NCBI RefSeq assembly: GCF_014652135.1
Contig: NZ_BMYF01000013.1
Span: 1-64,000, forward strand
DNA from: Mongoliitalea lutea
GTDB lineage: Bacteria > Bacteroidota > Bacteroidia > Cytophagales > Cyclobacteriaceae
DNA: 64,000 nt
Direction of reading: 5' to 3'
Part shown: positions 14,894-24,771 of the stretch, piece after piece
Layout: the number at the start of each line of letters is the position of its first letter
How positions within the stretch are numbered: the stretch's first letter is position 1
Notes under the pieces: generated by a model
The model's database searches: none
Told to the model about the DNA's origin: nothing
Seen by the model: only the letters and a program-made list of their open reading frames with translations
Made by a program: the position numbers and the translations under genes

Positions 14894-17329
14894 TCAAAAA
14901 GCCACCCTCAAAGACAAATTCACAAATAAATTTTCCTGAAAAGTAGGATTGGCATAAGCTCCCCAACGGTAATATGCTCCAATCCCTATCCCCTGAAATC
15001 CAAATCCTGAGCGGTATTTGATCAGGTTTTGGAGCTCAACTCCCGACTCCCAATAGCCTTGCTCCATGGTCTGAAAAGGAAATGCTTCTTCTCCAAAGGA
15101 ATGATTTACGGATCCTATGGCAAAACCCTGCACCAAATTGAGTTGAGGGGCAATAGACATGGTATTTAAATCATGCTGAAAAAGCGGTCCCGTTAGATAG
15201 GAATAATTCGCATAGATAGCCCTGTCGGAAAAGAACTCATAAATCCGCATAGTTTGGAAATATGCCGGAAGACTAATTGAAAACGATCGCTCCTGTGGTT
15301 GAATACCAAAACCTGTATTGAAATAGGAAATCGGAACCTCCGCCCCCCAAACACTCATCCCCTCCACATTCAGCTGATGGGTAGAAACACCCTTCCTCCA
15401 TTGGTGCTGTGTTTTGAAGGCCAATCTCCAAAAATCAGCCGTCCCATTTAATACATCAGGAATGGCACGCGAAGCATGGAAATTGAAAACCGGATAGCCA
15501 ATCGGACCGGGGATGATTTGCCTGCCTACCTTGGATGTTTGCTCTTTGGCCACATATCGAAGATTCAAGCCAACTTCTGTAGCTTGAAACGACTGAAACA
15601 TACGCTCGAGATCTGGCATCTCCAAATTGGACGTCCAAAGAGGGGTTCGGCTTTCACTACTTGCTGTCAATCCCAACCTCCACCGATGGAGTGGCAATTG
15701 CGAAAACTCAATGCTATACTTTTCAACAGCATCCATCTTTTGGGCCAAAAAAGCCCTGAACAGATCACTAGAGGTTGCAAAAGTTCGGGTACGGACAAAA
15801 GGATTAATTCCGATTTCAGCTATATCCTGACTGTAAGAAAACCGAATGCGGGATTCAAACGGATCATGGAAGAGAATGCTTGTCCCTAATCCATACTTCC
15901 AAGCTTGATCACGGAATCCATATCTGAAATATCCATCCAATTCAAAATGCCTAGCAAACTCTTGATTGGTGGCAAGGCCCATTCCCAAGGCCAATCCTTC
16001 ATACTGATTGATACGAAATAAATGGGTGCTCAATACATCTATCTTTCCTAGGCTTACTCTTCCTGTCAACAGTTGTGAAAAAACACGCACTACATTTCGG
16101 GCTCTTAGGAGGTTTTTCGCATCCATTTCCTCAAATCTGGAAAAAGCACGTAGTTCTGCAACTGTCAGTGAATCTCTTCGAAATTGGGCCATAGGATATC
16201 GCTCATTTTGAATATTATAAATCAACCCAACTCTGGAGATTTCTTTCATTGGAATTGTTTCATTCAACCGAACATCAGATATAAAATTCTGGCTCACCAA
16301 CTTCATGGGACTGCCATTAATATCAAAATTCTTGAACAGATAGATGCTGTTAATTTGCTCAGGAAACCAATGTTGCCCATCCCAATGGTTTTTCTGTTGC
16401 AGTTCGAATTGCAGGTTGCTTTGATTATTAGTGGTACTAAACACGATGTTTTCAAGGGCATAGTGATGTTTGGAAATCGTCATAAATCCTCTTCCTAACA
16501 AATAACCCTTAGTCTCTTGAGGCTGAAAGCTGATGACATAGGAGGTTGTCCCATTGGATTGAATGCTATCTTCCAAAAAATAATCGTATTTTCTAAGGCC
16601 ATCACTTGTCAAGGGATGGAGATAGGGTACTTCCAAGACTGTAAGATAGTCCTCATAAAATGAAAACGGTTGGATCGTACTCGATACCAGGGCAGTCATC
16701 AAACTCTCAAGACCGGATATCTGAGATGCTTTGAACTTCTCATGTCTTCGGCCTGGTTTTCTATACGTAACTTCGGATAAACTTTCGGATACCAACAAAT
16801 GTCCTCCATCAAACAAGGTGTCAAAACGCGTTCGTCGAATACCATCCTCACTGATCCCATCTACTGTGAAAATCATCTTATCGTAAGACTCATACCGATA
16901 GCTTTTCAGATTAGAAGGATCATTAATCTTTTTGTTAGCAATTGCCTTTCTCAATAGTGGAAAAGCAGGGTTTTCTCCTGCTAAAAAGAGAAATTCCTTG
17001 AGTTCTACCTGCTTGGATTCCATAAAAATCCGACCATCCGATCTGAGTTGGTTCTTGGCCAATTTCAACTTCACATAACCGACATGAGAGATCACCAAGG
17101 TATCAGCACTCGACTCCCATTTCAATTGAAATTCTCCCAAAACATCTGAGACCACCCCTTGAGATTCATATCCACTCCAATATACATGGGCAAAAGGGAT
17201 CGGTTCATCGGTTTTGTTATGGAGTACTTTGCCTCTGAGTATAGAACCTTCCTGGGCCATGGACTCCAGAGAAAAAGTCGAACATAGAAAAAACATCAAA
17301 TAAAACCCCAACAACAGTCTTATATGCAT
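14894..17329 (-). CDS. DUF5686/carboxypeptidase-regulatory-like outer membrane protein
   Basis: 811-residue exported protein: signal peptide 1-26, a carboxypeptidase-regulatory-like (CarbopepD_reg_2) domain at about 32-120 (GKVLHNKTDEPIPFAHVY...), then the long DUF5686 region that ends in beta-barrel-like strands with a terminal aromatic residue (LFVNLSLRVAF). Such proteins sit in the Bacteroidota outer membrane; their job is unknown. ATG 17329 is chosen over an upstream ATG because it starts the signal peptide and follows an AAGGA-like site. It lies 60 nt after the permease/peptidase gene and probably belongs to the same operon. Confidence 0.85.
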   Translation of the reverse strand: MHIRLLLGFYLMFFLCSTFSLESMAQEGSILRGKVLHNKTDEPIPFAHVYWSGYESQGVVSDVLGEFQLKWESSADTLVISHVGYVKLKLAKNQLRSDGRIFMESKQVELKEFLFLAGENPAFPLLRKAIANKKINDPSNLKSYRYESYDKMIFTVDGISEDGIRRTRFDTLFDGGHLLVSESLSEVTYRKPGRRHEKFKASQISGLESLMTALVSSTIQPFSFYEDYLTVLEVPYLHPLTSDGLRKYDYFLEDSIQSNGTTSYVISFQPQETKGYLLGRGFMTISKHHYALENIVFSTTNNQSNLQFELQQKNHWDGQHWFPEQINSIYLFKNFDINGSPMKLVSQNFISDVRLNETIPMKEISRVGLIYNIQNERYPMAQFRRDSLTVAELRAFSRFEEMDAKNLLRARNVVRVFSQLLTGRVSLGKIDVLSTHLFRINQYEGLALGMGLATNQEFARHFELDGYFRYGFRDQAWKYGLGTSILFHDPFESRIRFSYSQDIAEIGINPFVRTRTFATSSDLFRAFLAQKMDAVEKYSIEFSQLPLHRWRLGLTASSESRTPLWTSNLEMPDLERMFQSFQATEVGLNLRYVAKEQTSKVGRQIIPGPIGYPVFNFHASRAIPDVLNGTADFWRLAFKTQHQWRKGVSTHQLNVEGMSVWGAEVPISYFNTGFGIQPQERSFSISLPAYFQTMRIYEFFSDRAIYANYSYLTGPLFQHDLNTMSIAPQLNLVQGFAIGSVNHSFGEEAFPFQTMEQGYWESGVELQNLIKYRSGFGFQGIGIGAYYRWGAYANPTFQENLFVNLSLRVAF

Positions 17330-17389
17330 AATATCCTTACAATTTAAAATCAGCCTACCACTCAAAAGCGGTAGGCTATCTACATTAAT

Positions 17390-20300
17390 TTAATCCAAGA
17401 GACTTACTTTTTTCACATTATCTCCAGGCACCCTGTCAATCAAATAATTGTACGGATCTATCCCCACAAAATGGGGTTTTTCCTTGGTTCTAAATTTAAA
17501 TGTATTTCCCTCTTGGGTAACTTTTAAACGTTCATAAACTAAAGGGTCACCTAAAAGGTTTTTGTTTTCAGTAAATCCAAAAACTCCAACATCAATAAAA
17601 TCTGCAATTGGAATAGCTGTTTCCTTCCCTAAAGAGTCTGATCTGAATTTCTTGGACTCAGTGGTAAACTCAACAATGTACTCCTCTCCTTCCTGCGTAT
17701 AATTCGCATCCAGTACCCGGTTAGAAAATAAAGTAATATTGAGGAATAAATCGTCAATCACATACTGTAAGCTATCAGGTGTGTGCGCTCTAAAGACCCT
17801 TACCGCATCCATAGAAGTAGGATATGGTGGCCTCTGATGCTTAAATTCCTCAATAAGCTGCCGAAGTGCTGAATTTACCTGAGCTTCACCAATCATTTCT
17901 TTGAGGTAATACATGGCTACGGAACCTTTTTCGTAGTGAATATATCCTTGCTGCTCGGTTTCCACGAGTGGTCTTTCCGCCACAAATTCACTTCCTCTTC
18001 CTCTCAGGTAACCATCCATTTCGTATCTGAGGAATTTTCGCATTTTATCCCTACCATATTCCTTTTCCATGACCATCAGCGCCGAATATTGGGTAATGGC
18101 TTCCATCAACAATTCGGCACCTCTCATATTGGCAGCAATGACCTGATGGGCCCAATACTGATGGGCAGTCTCATGGGCCGTCACATAAAATACCAAGTCG
18201 ATATCATCCTCGGTAACTTTGCGAAGATCTGTAATAAAACCGATACGCTCACTGTAAGGCATGGTTCCCGGAAATGACTGCGCAAAACCAGCATATCGCG
18301 GGAATTCCACAATCCTCAGCTGACTGTGATCATATGAACCAAAATTAGCAGTATAGTAATCCAGAGACTGGGACATGGCGCTGATAAAATTCGGGATATT
18401 GTATTCGTGGCCTGGCACATAGTACACTTCTATAGCCACATCGTTCCATCGCTGTCTCTCCACTTGATACGCAGCAGAAAGGAATGAGGTAAAATGCACT
18501 GAGGGCGCCTCCTGTTCGTATTGGAAGTATTTTCTTCCATTTTCTTCCCATTCCCGCACTAATTTACCGGGATTCACTGCAATCTGATTGGAAGATGTCC
18601 CTATCACTGACTTCACCGTGATCCAATCACTGTCCTTTCCTATGTAATGAAAATTCCTCGCTTCCAGATTATTTTCATCTAAAACCGGCATGCGTTTCTT
18701 CTCTGGAAGTCCTCTTTTCCGTCTTTTGTTGCGATCAGATAATTCATTACTTGCCTGATAGCCAAAGCTAGGAACCATTTCATAGGAGTAAAAAAAGCTA
18801 CCATTTTTTAAAATACTGGTATTGGTAACCCTATTCTCAAATCCTTGGGTGCGCTTTTCTCCCGAAACCTTCATGGTAAGTTGCTCCCCAGGCTGTAAAG
18901 GCCGGGCCAGCTCATAAATCCGGTAGCCCAATTGATCATCATCCAGTTTTATTGACGCTTCATCTATCGTGATCTGAAACTTGCTTTTTGATTCAGACAT
19001 GGTAAAGTGTATTTCACTGATCGGCCCATCTGTCCTATTTTCCATCACACCCACAACCTCAAAAGTCAGATCCCTATCCTCAGGATATAGCTCAATACGA
19101 TAATCCATGCTAACCCACTTGGGCTGAGGAATATTCTCGTGTACCTTATACGTTTCCTCATAAGCTACCCGAATATCTTCCCATTCCTTGCTTGTTTTGT
19201 AGGTATTCAGTACTTGGGTATTGTAGTACACATGTGCACCTATGGCAAGGAACGCAGCAATGAAAACGAAAAAGACAGCCTTCGAACCTGCAAACCGCTC
19301 TCGCGCATCTTTCCACCTGCCGACCAGGGCAGTAGTCTTTCCTCTAGTAAAAAAGAGATAGGCAATATACACCAGTAACAATGCAAAAGCACCCCAATAA
19401 GCTTGAAACCAAGCAGTAGCCGTGGCCCATGGGCCAAAGCCGTTGACATCCGAATATGAACCACTAGAGACAGCACCGTAACTTAACATCAAGGATTCTA
19501 TTTTAAGCAGTTCTAGTACATAGTCGGAGGCAATAATAAATACCACAAAAACAAAATAGGCTATGTAACGATTGTTGATCAGGTAATGGAAGAATACAGC
19601 CAATACCGTCAGATAAGTAAAAAACAAGAAGTCATTGACCAATAAAGAACGGGCATAAACTCCCAATTCGAAATTGAAATATCCATAGAAACTCTGGGCA
19701 ATAACACCAATGACAATGGTCATCATCAGAATCAGTTGAATACTGATCAATAAAGCAAGTATCTTAGATGAAAGAAACAAACCTGTCGCAGCCGGTGTGG
19801 CATCCTTGATCTCATCCAAATGGGCATCTCTATCCCTCCAAACCAATACCCCGGAATAGAAGATAATGATACCGATAAGGAACAAATAAAATGCTCCTGA
19901 AATGCTGTCAATCACATCATAGGTCAGTGGATAATTACTACTGCCATACCTGCCCGTAAAAAAGGTAAGCCCAGTAATGAGATTGATAATACCAATTATC
20001 AGGATAATCAGAAATGTTTGGTTCTTGACAATGGCCTTCAACTCAAACCATACAAGTCTTCCAAATACAGCAAATGAAAATTTATTCCCGCTATCGATGG
20101 TCACAGCAGGTCTTTCCAATACAGGCGAGGTTTCTGACAAAGCTTTGGTTGCCTTTTTTTCTTTTTTGACCTTTTCATTCTTTTGCTGGAAAGAAAAGCG
20201 TGCGTATAATACTAACAGGAATGCAACTGCTACACCTACCCACACAAGCCTATTGATCAACAAATCCCCTTTCAGGAAAACAGCCGTGGTATTCAATTCT

Positions 20301-20974
20301 TCTACGGTAGCATACTTATTGGCCAGTCCAACTGGATAAAAGCCAAATGGATCCAGTAAATTAGCTAACCATTCCTTTTCTATATCTGCTATGAAATTAC
20401 CCGCAATGGCATAGAGCACCAGTAAACCCATGGCTCCGATATAAGAGACCATGTTATTCCGAAACGTTACCGCAAGTGCAAAAGTCAAGACCCCAATGAT
20501 AAATGTATTGGGAATCCCGAAACTGAGAAATCCCTGAATATGCCCTTCCCAATAAACAGGCCCAAACCTATTAGGATCAGCCCAAGGCATTAACGGGCCG
20601 ACCAAAGCCCCTACAGAAATCCCCAACAAAGGGATCAGGGCAATCAAATACGCTCCTAAAAACTTACCAAAGAAATAGGATGAACGCTTGATAGGATAAG
20701 AAAAAAGGATTCCTGAAAAACCCGATTCAAAATCCCTATTGGCGGTAGCATTCATAAAGGCGGTAGTCATCAACAAAGCAATCAAGGACATGATCCCGTA
20801 GTATTGTTGTATAACAGACGGGGCATTTTTCTTGACACTTGTACTTGCGCCTCCAATCTGAATATCATCACTGCTGACCGCACCAAATACTAATAGTCCG
20901 ATTACCAGGAAAAAAATCCACAACATAGGACTCTTGATCCAGGTTTTTAGTTCTTTTTTTAAGAATACAAACAT
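17390..20974 (-). CDS. ABC transporter membrane protein fused to M1-type peptidase
   Basis: 1194-residue fusion. The first about 580 residues contain two blocks of about six membrane helices (ABC-2 permease type) separated by a charged linker rich in Lys (about 265-300). The C-terminal half is an M1 aminopeptidase-like domain with the zinc motif HETAH (934-938) and a glutamate in LLMEAITQY about 20 residues later (Glu958). The domain should face the periplasm. It overlaps nothing, but the ATPase gene is only 11 nt upstream, so ATPase, permease-peptidase and DUF5686 protein form one unit. Substrate unknown; a role in exporting and trimming a peptide is possible. Confidence 0.88.
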   Translation of the reverse strand: MFVFLKKELKTWIKSPMLWIFFLVIGLLVFGAVSSDDIQIGGASTSVKKNAPSVIQQYYGIMSLIALLMTTAFMNATANRDFESGFSGILFSYPIKRSSYFFGKFLGAYLIALIPLLGISVGALVGPLMPWADPNRFGPVYWEGHIQGFLSFGIPNTFIIGVLTFALAVTFRNNMVSYIGAMGLLVLYAIAGNFIADIEKEWLANLLDPFGFYPVGLANKYATVEELNTTAVFLKGDLLINRLVWVGVAVAFLLVLYARFSFQQKNEKVKKEKKATKALSETSPVLERPAVTIDSGNKFSFAVFGRLVWFELKAIVKNQTFLIILIIGIINLITGLTFFTGRYGSSNYPLTYDVIDSISGAFYLFLIGIIIFYSGVLVWRDRDAHLDEIKDATPAATGLFLSSKILALLISIQLILMMTIVIGVIAQSFYGYFNFELGVYARSLLVNDFLFFTYLTVLAVFFHYLINNRYIAYFVFVVFIIASDYVLELLKIESLMLSYGAVSSGSYSDVNGFGPWATATAWFQAYWGAFALLLVYIAYLFFTRGKTTALVGRWKDARERFAGSKAVFFVFIAAFLAIGAHVYYNTQVLNTYKTSKEWEDIRVAYEETYKVHENIPQPKWVSMDYRIELYPEDRDLTFEVVGVMENRTDGPISEIHFTMSESKSKFQITIDEASIKLDDDQLGYRIYELARPLQPGEQLTMKVSGEKRTQGFENRVTNTSILKNGSFFYSYEMVPSFGYQASNELSDRNKRRKRGLPEKKRMPVLDENNLEARNFHYIGKDSDWITVKSVIGTSSNQIAVNPGKLVREWEENGRKYFQYEQEAPSVHFTSFLSAAYQVERQRWNDVAIEVYYVPGHEYNIPNFISAMSQSLDYYTANFGSYDHSQLRIVEFPRYAGFAQSFPGTMPYSERIGFITDLRKVTEDDIDLVFYVTAHETAHQYWAHQVIAANMRGAELLMEAITQYSALMVMEKEYGRDKMRKFLRYEMDGYLRGRGSEFVAERPLVETEQQGYIHYEKGSVAMYYLKEMIGEAQVNSALRQLIEEFKHQRPPYPTSMDAVRVFRAHTPDSLQYVIDDLFLNITLFSNRVLDANYTQEGEEYIVEFTTESKKFRSDSLGKETAIPIADFIDVGVFGFTENKNLLGDPLVYERLKVTQEGNTFKFRTKEKPHFVGIDPYNYLIDRVPGDNVKKVSLLD

Positions 20975-20985
20975 GATATAGAGAT

Positions 20986-21858
20986 TTAGACCAGTTGATT
21001 GATTTTAGCAAAGAATACATCTTCCAAATTTGCCTCCGCTTTGACAAAGTCATTGGTGGGCTCTTCTTCCGCAAACACATGAATCAATGGTTTTCCTCCC
21101 ACCAATTTATCTGAGATTACCGCGTAGTTTTCTCTGTATTCCGGAAGCATGCCTTTTTCAATGCTTTTTTCATACACCTTTCCTTCAATCAACTCCAAGG
21201 CTTGATCTACACCACCATGATAGAGGACCTCTCCTTTATTCATGATTGCCATTTGTGTACAGAGTTCGCGTACATCCTGTACAATATGAGTGGAGAGTAT
21301 CAAAATGGCTTCCTCTCCTATTTCACTCAGGAGGTTGTAAAATCTATTGCGCTCTCCGGGATCCAAGCCTGCAGTAGGCTCATCCACAATAATCAATTTG
21401 GGATTCCCTATCAAACACTGGGCAATCCCAAAACGCTGCCGCATACCTCCTGAGAATGATTTCACAGCTTTTTTTCTGTGTTCAAAAAGATTCACCTTTT
21501 GAAGGAGGTAGTTTACCAACTCTTTTCTTTCGCCGGAATTTTTCACCCCTTTCAATAGTGCCAAATGGTCCAATAACTCCACTGCTGAGCTTCTTGGGTA
21601 CACCCCAAATTCCTGGGGAAGATAGCCCAATACTTGCCGAACTTTATCTTTCTCGTTTAAAACATCAATATCGCCTAAGCGAACATTCCCGCTGTCTGCA
21701 TCTTGCAGGGTGGCTAGTGTGCGCATGAGAGAAGATTTCCCGGCACCATTAGGCCCTAGGAGTCCAAACATTCCTTTACCTATGGTGAGGCTAACATCTT
21801 TCAGGGCATGCACCCCGTTTCCGTATTGTTTATTGAGGTTGTTGATTACTAGATTCAT
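20986..21858 (-). CDS. ABC transporter ATP-binding protein
   Basis: 290-residue ABC ATPase of the ABC-2/CcmA type. Walker A GPNGAGKS is at 35-42, the signature SFSGGMRQR at about 134-142, Walker B LIIVDEPTAGLDPGE at about 154-168 and the switch His in LSTHIVQD at about 190. It powers the adjacent permease-peptidase fusion. The C-terminal extension beyond the core (about 215-290) is typical for this branch. Confidence 0.93.
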   Translation of the reverse strand: MNLVINNLNKQYGNGVHALKDVSLTIGKGMFGLLGPNGAGKSSLMRTLATLQDADSGNVRLGDIDVLNEKDKVRQVLGYLPQEFGVYPRSSAVELLDHLALLKGVKNSGERKELVNYLLQKVNLFEHRKKAVKSFSGGMRQRFGIAQCLIGNPKLIIVDEPTAGLDPGERNRFYNLLSEIGEEAILILSTHIVQDVRELCTQMAIMNKGEVLYHGGVDQALELIEGKVYEKSIEKGMLPEYRENYAVISDKLVGGKPLIHVFAEEEPTNDFVKAEANLEDVFFAKINQLV

Positions 21859-22045
21859 TAGATATGTAAAGGTTTAGTATGTGATTAAAATGATTGATAG
21901 CTTTTGAAGTATTTTTTTATTTCTGATTTCACTTTTGAAAATACAAACTAAAGGCATGCAAGTACTGAAAATAAGTACTTAAGTGCTCAAAAAAGGCATT
22001 TTGCAAAATAAATTGTCCGATTATGGTCACTTTCCGTACACTATT

Positions 22046-22651
22046 TCATACTATCCGATCACCTTGTTTTAGAATATTCTCCGTCTGCTCAATAAAATCC
22101 CCAAATGCCTTCTTATGCATCCATTTCATAAGGAAGTAAATCAGCGGCATGGTCAACAAAGCCAAACCCATTCCTTGGAGTAAAAAAGACACATCCATGA
22201 TCAGATCATCAGCACTAACCCCATCTCCACTCCCACCAACCAGTAGACCTGCCAAATAAGCCAAAGGCAAGAAAATCATAGACCTGACTTCAATCATGCG
22301 CAGTGTTTTACGAGTCAGTGTCAGTTGCTCCTGTAAGGTTTGTAAGATCGGCTGATCCCAATTTTTCAGTAATTGATTAAATGCTTTTATGCGTTGGTAT
22401 ATTCGCCAATGAAAGTATTGAGATTCCAGAATTAATACTCCCAAGGATAATTGTATGCTGATCGCCTGAAAAAGAAACATCAAATAAACTCCACCCACAG
22501 AAATTACCAGCCCAAACACCAGATTAGCCAGTAAGTTTTTCCGTAAAATCCTTATAGGGTTTTTACTTTCATTCACTTTTTTTAAAGTCAAGGTCTCTCG
22601 GTGGATACCTTTATCTTCCTTCATGTCTCTCCAAAGGTCATCTATCTCCAT
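22046..22651 (-). CDS. membrane protein, possible anti-sigma partner
   Basis: 201-residue protein with a charged cytoplasmic head (about 1-38), a hydrophobic pair at about 40-78, a coiled middle (about 85-115) and another hydrophobic pair at about 122-140 and 150-173. No named family is recognised. Its gene overlaps the end of the ECF sigma factor gene by 14 nt, the arrangement typical of a sigma factor and its membrane-bound antagonist. That role is inferred from position only. Confidence 0.65.
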   Translation of the reverse strand: MEIDDLWRDMKEDKGIHRETLTLKKVNESKNPIRILRKNLLANLVFGLVISVGGVYLMFLFQAISIQLSLGVLILESQYFHWRIYQRIKAFNQLLKNWDQPILQTLQEQLTLTRKTLRMIEVRSMIFLPLAYLAGLLVGGSGDGVSADDLIMDVSFLLQGMGLALLTMPLIYFLMKWMHKKAFGDFIEQTENILKQGDRIV

Positions 22652-23129
22652 GCTTGCTTGCTTTTAAGTGAGTGCTTATTTTTTCTTTGATCCTGTGCAG
22701 CTTTACTCCCAAATTGTTTACCGAAACGCCTAAAAAGGCTGCTATCTCTGCATTGGAAAATCCATCCAAATGCATGGTAATGATGGTTTTGCTTACATCA
22801 TCCAAACCTGCGATACAGGCATAGAGTAGGTCTACCTGTCTTTGTTCGGGCTTTTCAATAGCTGGAAGACTTTCCGCTGCTTCAAGATTGACTTGTTGGA
22901 TTCTCCCCTGCTTTCTTTTGGAAGTAAGAATGGTATACAGTGATAGTTTATACAGCCAAGTATTGAACGAGGACTCTTGCCTGAATTTATCTTTGCTTTT
23001 CCAAGCCTGAAGGATGATCTCTTGTTTGAGATCATCCTTATCGGCAGGGTCAGGGACGTATAGGCCCAAGAGGTGAAAAATGGTTCCCTGATGCGAATTG
23101 ATTAAATGGAGAAATTCTTTTTCTTCCAT
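22638..23129 (-). CDS. ECF RNA polymerase sigma factor
   Basis: 163-residue sigma-70 family factor of the ECF type. Region 2 includes DPADKDDLKQEIILQAW and WLYKLSLYT; region 4 contains the helix-turn-helix FSNAEIAAFLGVSVNNLGVKLHRIKEKI near the C-terminus. ATG 23129 is preferred to an upstream TTG (23150) because the latter would overlap the preceding stop. It lies 10 nt after the TraB-like gene and overlaps a membrane protein gene, so the three are one operon. Confidence 0.9.
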   Translation of the reverse strand: MEEKEFLHLINSHQGTIFHLLGLYVPDPADKDDLKQEIILQAWKSKDKFRQESSFNTWLYKLSLYTILTSKRKQGRIQQVNLEAAESLPAIEKPEQRQVDLLYACIAGLDDVSKTIITMHLDGFSNAEIAAFLGVSVNNLGVKLHRIKEKISTHLKASKHGDR

Positions 23130-23139
23130 AAGGTTAGCT

Positions 23140-23991
23140 TTACAAAGCAACCGCCTCTACGGAATATCCCTTTTGTTGTAACAGAGCGATTACTCCTAGT
23201 TTACCCGGCAAATGTCCAGCACCCACTGCCACAAAAGAAGTTCCTTTCTTAAACAATTCCTCTAAGGTTGGTACCCATGCCCTATTTCGGTTATCTAGAA
23301 TCTCTGCTTGATAGCGATTCATCAAATCACTTGTTTTCATAAAGCCAAATAAACGCTCAAGATCTCCCGATCCATAAATCTCCATCATTTGATCTAATTC
23401 CTTCTTTCCTGTATCATCTTTCAATGATCGGATGATTTCTTGAATTTGAAAATCTACGGGAATATTGTCAAAGATTCCCACCTGAAAGGCAGCTGTCTCC
23501 AAATCAATTACAGGCATTTGCCTTTCCGTTGCAAAACCTGCCAAATGAGTTTCCAGACTAAAAGGCTCTTCGCATTCCAAGAAACCCATCGTTACCATAG
23601 AAGTCAGGGTAAATGGTTTCAATACGCCCATCTGAGCTAAACCTGCCCCAAACTTACCAGAGAGATAGGTATCCAATAATTTAAAATCCTCTTCCGGTAG
23701 ATTTGTATAGATATTTTCAAATCCAGGGTTTACAGCTAATTGCTGCATCTCTTGCATAATTGCAGGGTTGGCAGGATTCAACTCCATTACCAAAAGTTTA
23801 CTTTGGGACAGTGCTTCTTGGAAACTGGCCTTTTCCACAATACTCTGATCACATAAGATATGCATGGTGCCAAATAGGTAAGAAGGTGACTCTAGCCCAT
23901 TCCCACTCACCTTCCATAATAAGGTGCTTTCTTGGGCTTGAACATTGAAAATAAAGAAAATGCTCGCGATGATGAATACATACTTTTTCAT
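23140..23991 (-). CDS. TraB/GumN family protein
   Basis: 283-residue secreted protein with signal peptide 1-20. The family motif GTMH is at 41-44 (SYLFGTMHI) and the C-terminal GAGHLPGKLGVI (about 255-266) carries the second conserved motif with His. TraB/GumN/Tiki members are proposed metalloproteases; activity here is unproved. It is first in an operon with an ECF sigma factor and a membrane protein, so it may be linked to envelope signalling. Confidence 0.88.
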   Translation of the reverse strand: MKKYVFIIASIFFIFNVQAQESTLLWKVSGNGLESPSYLFGTMHILCDQSIVEKASFQEALSQSKLLVMELNPANPAIMQEMQQLAVNPGFENIYTNLPEEDFKLLDTYLSGKFGAGLAQMGVLKPFTLTSMVTMGFLECEEPFSLETHLAGFATERQMPVIDLETAAFQVGIFDNIPVDFQIQEIIRSLKDDTGKKELDQMMEIYGSGDLERLFGFMKTSDLMNRYQAEILDNRNRAWVPTLEELFKKGTSFVAVGAGHLPGKLGVIALLQQKGYSVEAVAL

Positions 23992-24049
23992 AGAGGTTTT
24001 TATTGTTTTGAAATATTAGTGTCAATAGATGAGCAAATATTACATAAGC

Positions 24050-24709
24050 TTATTCATTAGTACGCGTTTTTTTGATGAAGAAGAAAGAAACTTTGTTTAG
24101 GGTATCATCATAGGTCACCATATGTTTGCTTTTATGGATATGAAAAAAATTAACTATGCCAAAATCCCCCGAGCACATCGCACTGTGCAATAACCATGTG
24201 CTAAGGATTGTGAGTTGCCAATAATGATCTACAAAGAGTAACAGTAGAATCAAAAAGCAGCTTATTAGCGTAAATGGCATCAAGGCTACCATGGTAAACT
24301 CTTTTCGATTAGCCACAAAATTGTTTGCCAATGCCATAAAATAGAACTTCTTGAGATTATAATCTAAAGAAGTTTCTTTAGCTCCCAGCCATTTATACGC
24401 CATGACATGAATAGATTCATGTATAGGAATCAGTATCAAACAAACTGTAAAACCAAAACTATAGTAGAATATCAAATCACCTATTGCTATATCATGCTTA
24501 GAAATAGCATTCCATGCATACACTACTACCAAAACAAAAAGACCAAGATTCACACCGTAAAAGAAAATAGAAATCAAGGACCATTTGTGAAGGCTCTTTT
24601 TGACAAATGGAATCAATTCGTCGTGTTCCAATTTCTCATAAAGGGAATAACCTGCTTTTGTTAAATCCTCGGGTTTTATTTGTATTGCCTCTGAAAACTT
24701 TTGAACCAT
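24050..24709 (-). CDS. DUF3267 membrane protein with zincin motif
   Basis: 219-residue protein with about four membrane helices (about 44-68, 77-96, 130-155, 160-180). The motif HESIH (97-101) at the end of a helix is a zinc-binding HExxH, as in DUF3267 putative intramembrane-type peptidases. The third ligand is not certain. No operon partner is evident: the gene is flanked by short gaps to an AraC regulator and a TraB gene. Function unknown. Confidence 0.75.
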   Translation of the reverse strand: MVQKFSEAIQIKPEDLTKAGYSLYEKLEHDELIPFVKKSLHKWSLISIFFYGVNLGLFVLVVVYAWNAISKHDIAIGDLIFYYSFGFTVCLILIPIHESIHVMAYKWLGAKETSLDYNLKKFYFMALANNFVANRKEFTMVALMPFTLISCFLILLLLFVDHYWQLTILSTWLLHSAMCSGDFGIVNFFHIHKSKHMVTYDDTLNKVSFFFIKKTRTNE

Positions 24710-24771
24710 TTACTAAACTGGAAACAAAATTAAAGGCCTACTTATAGGCAAAATTGGACTTTTGCGACAAG

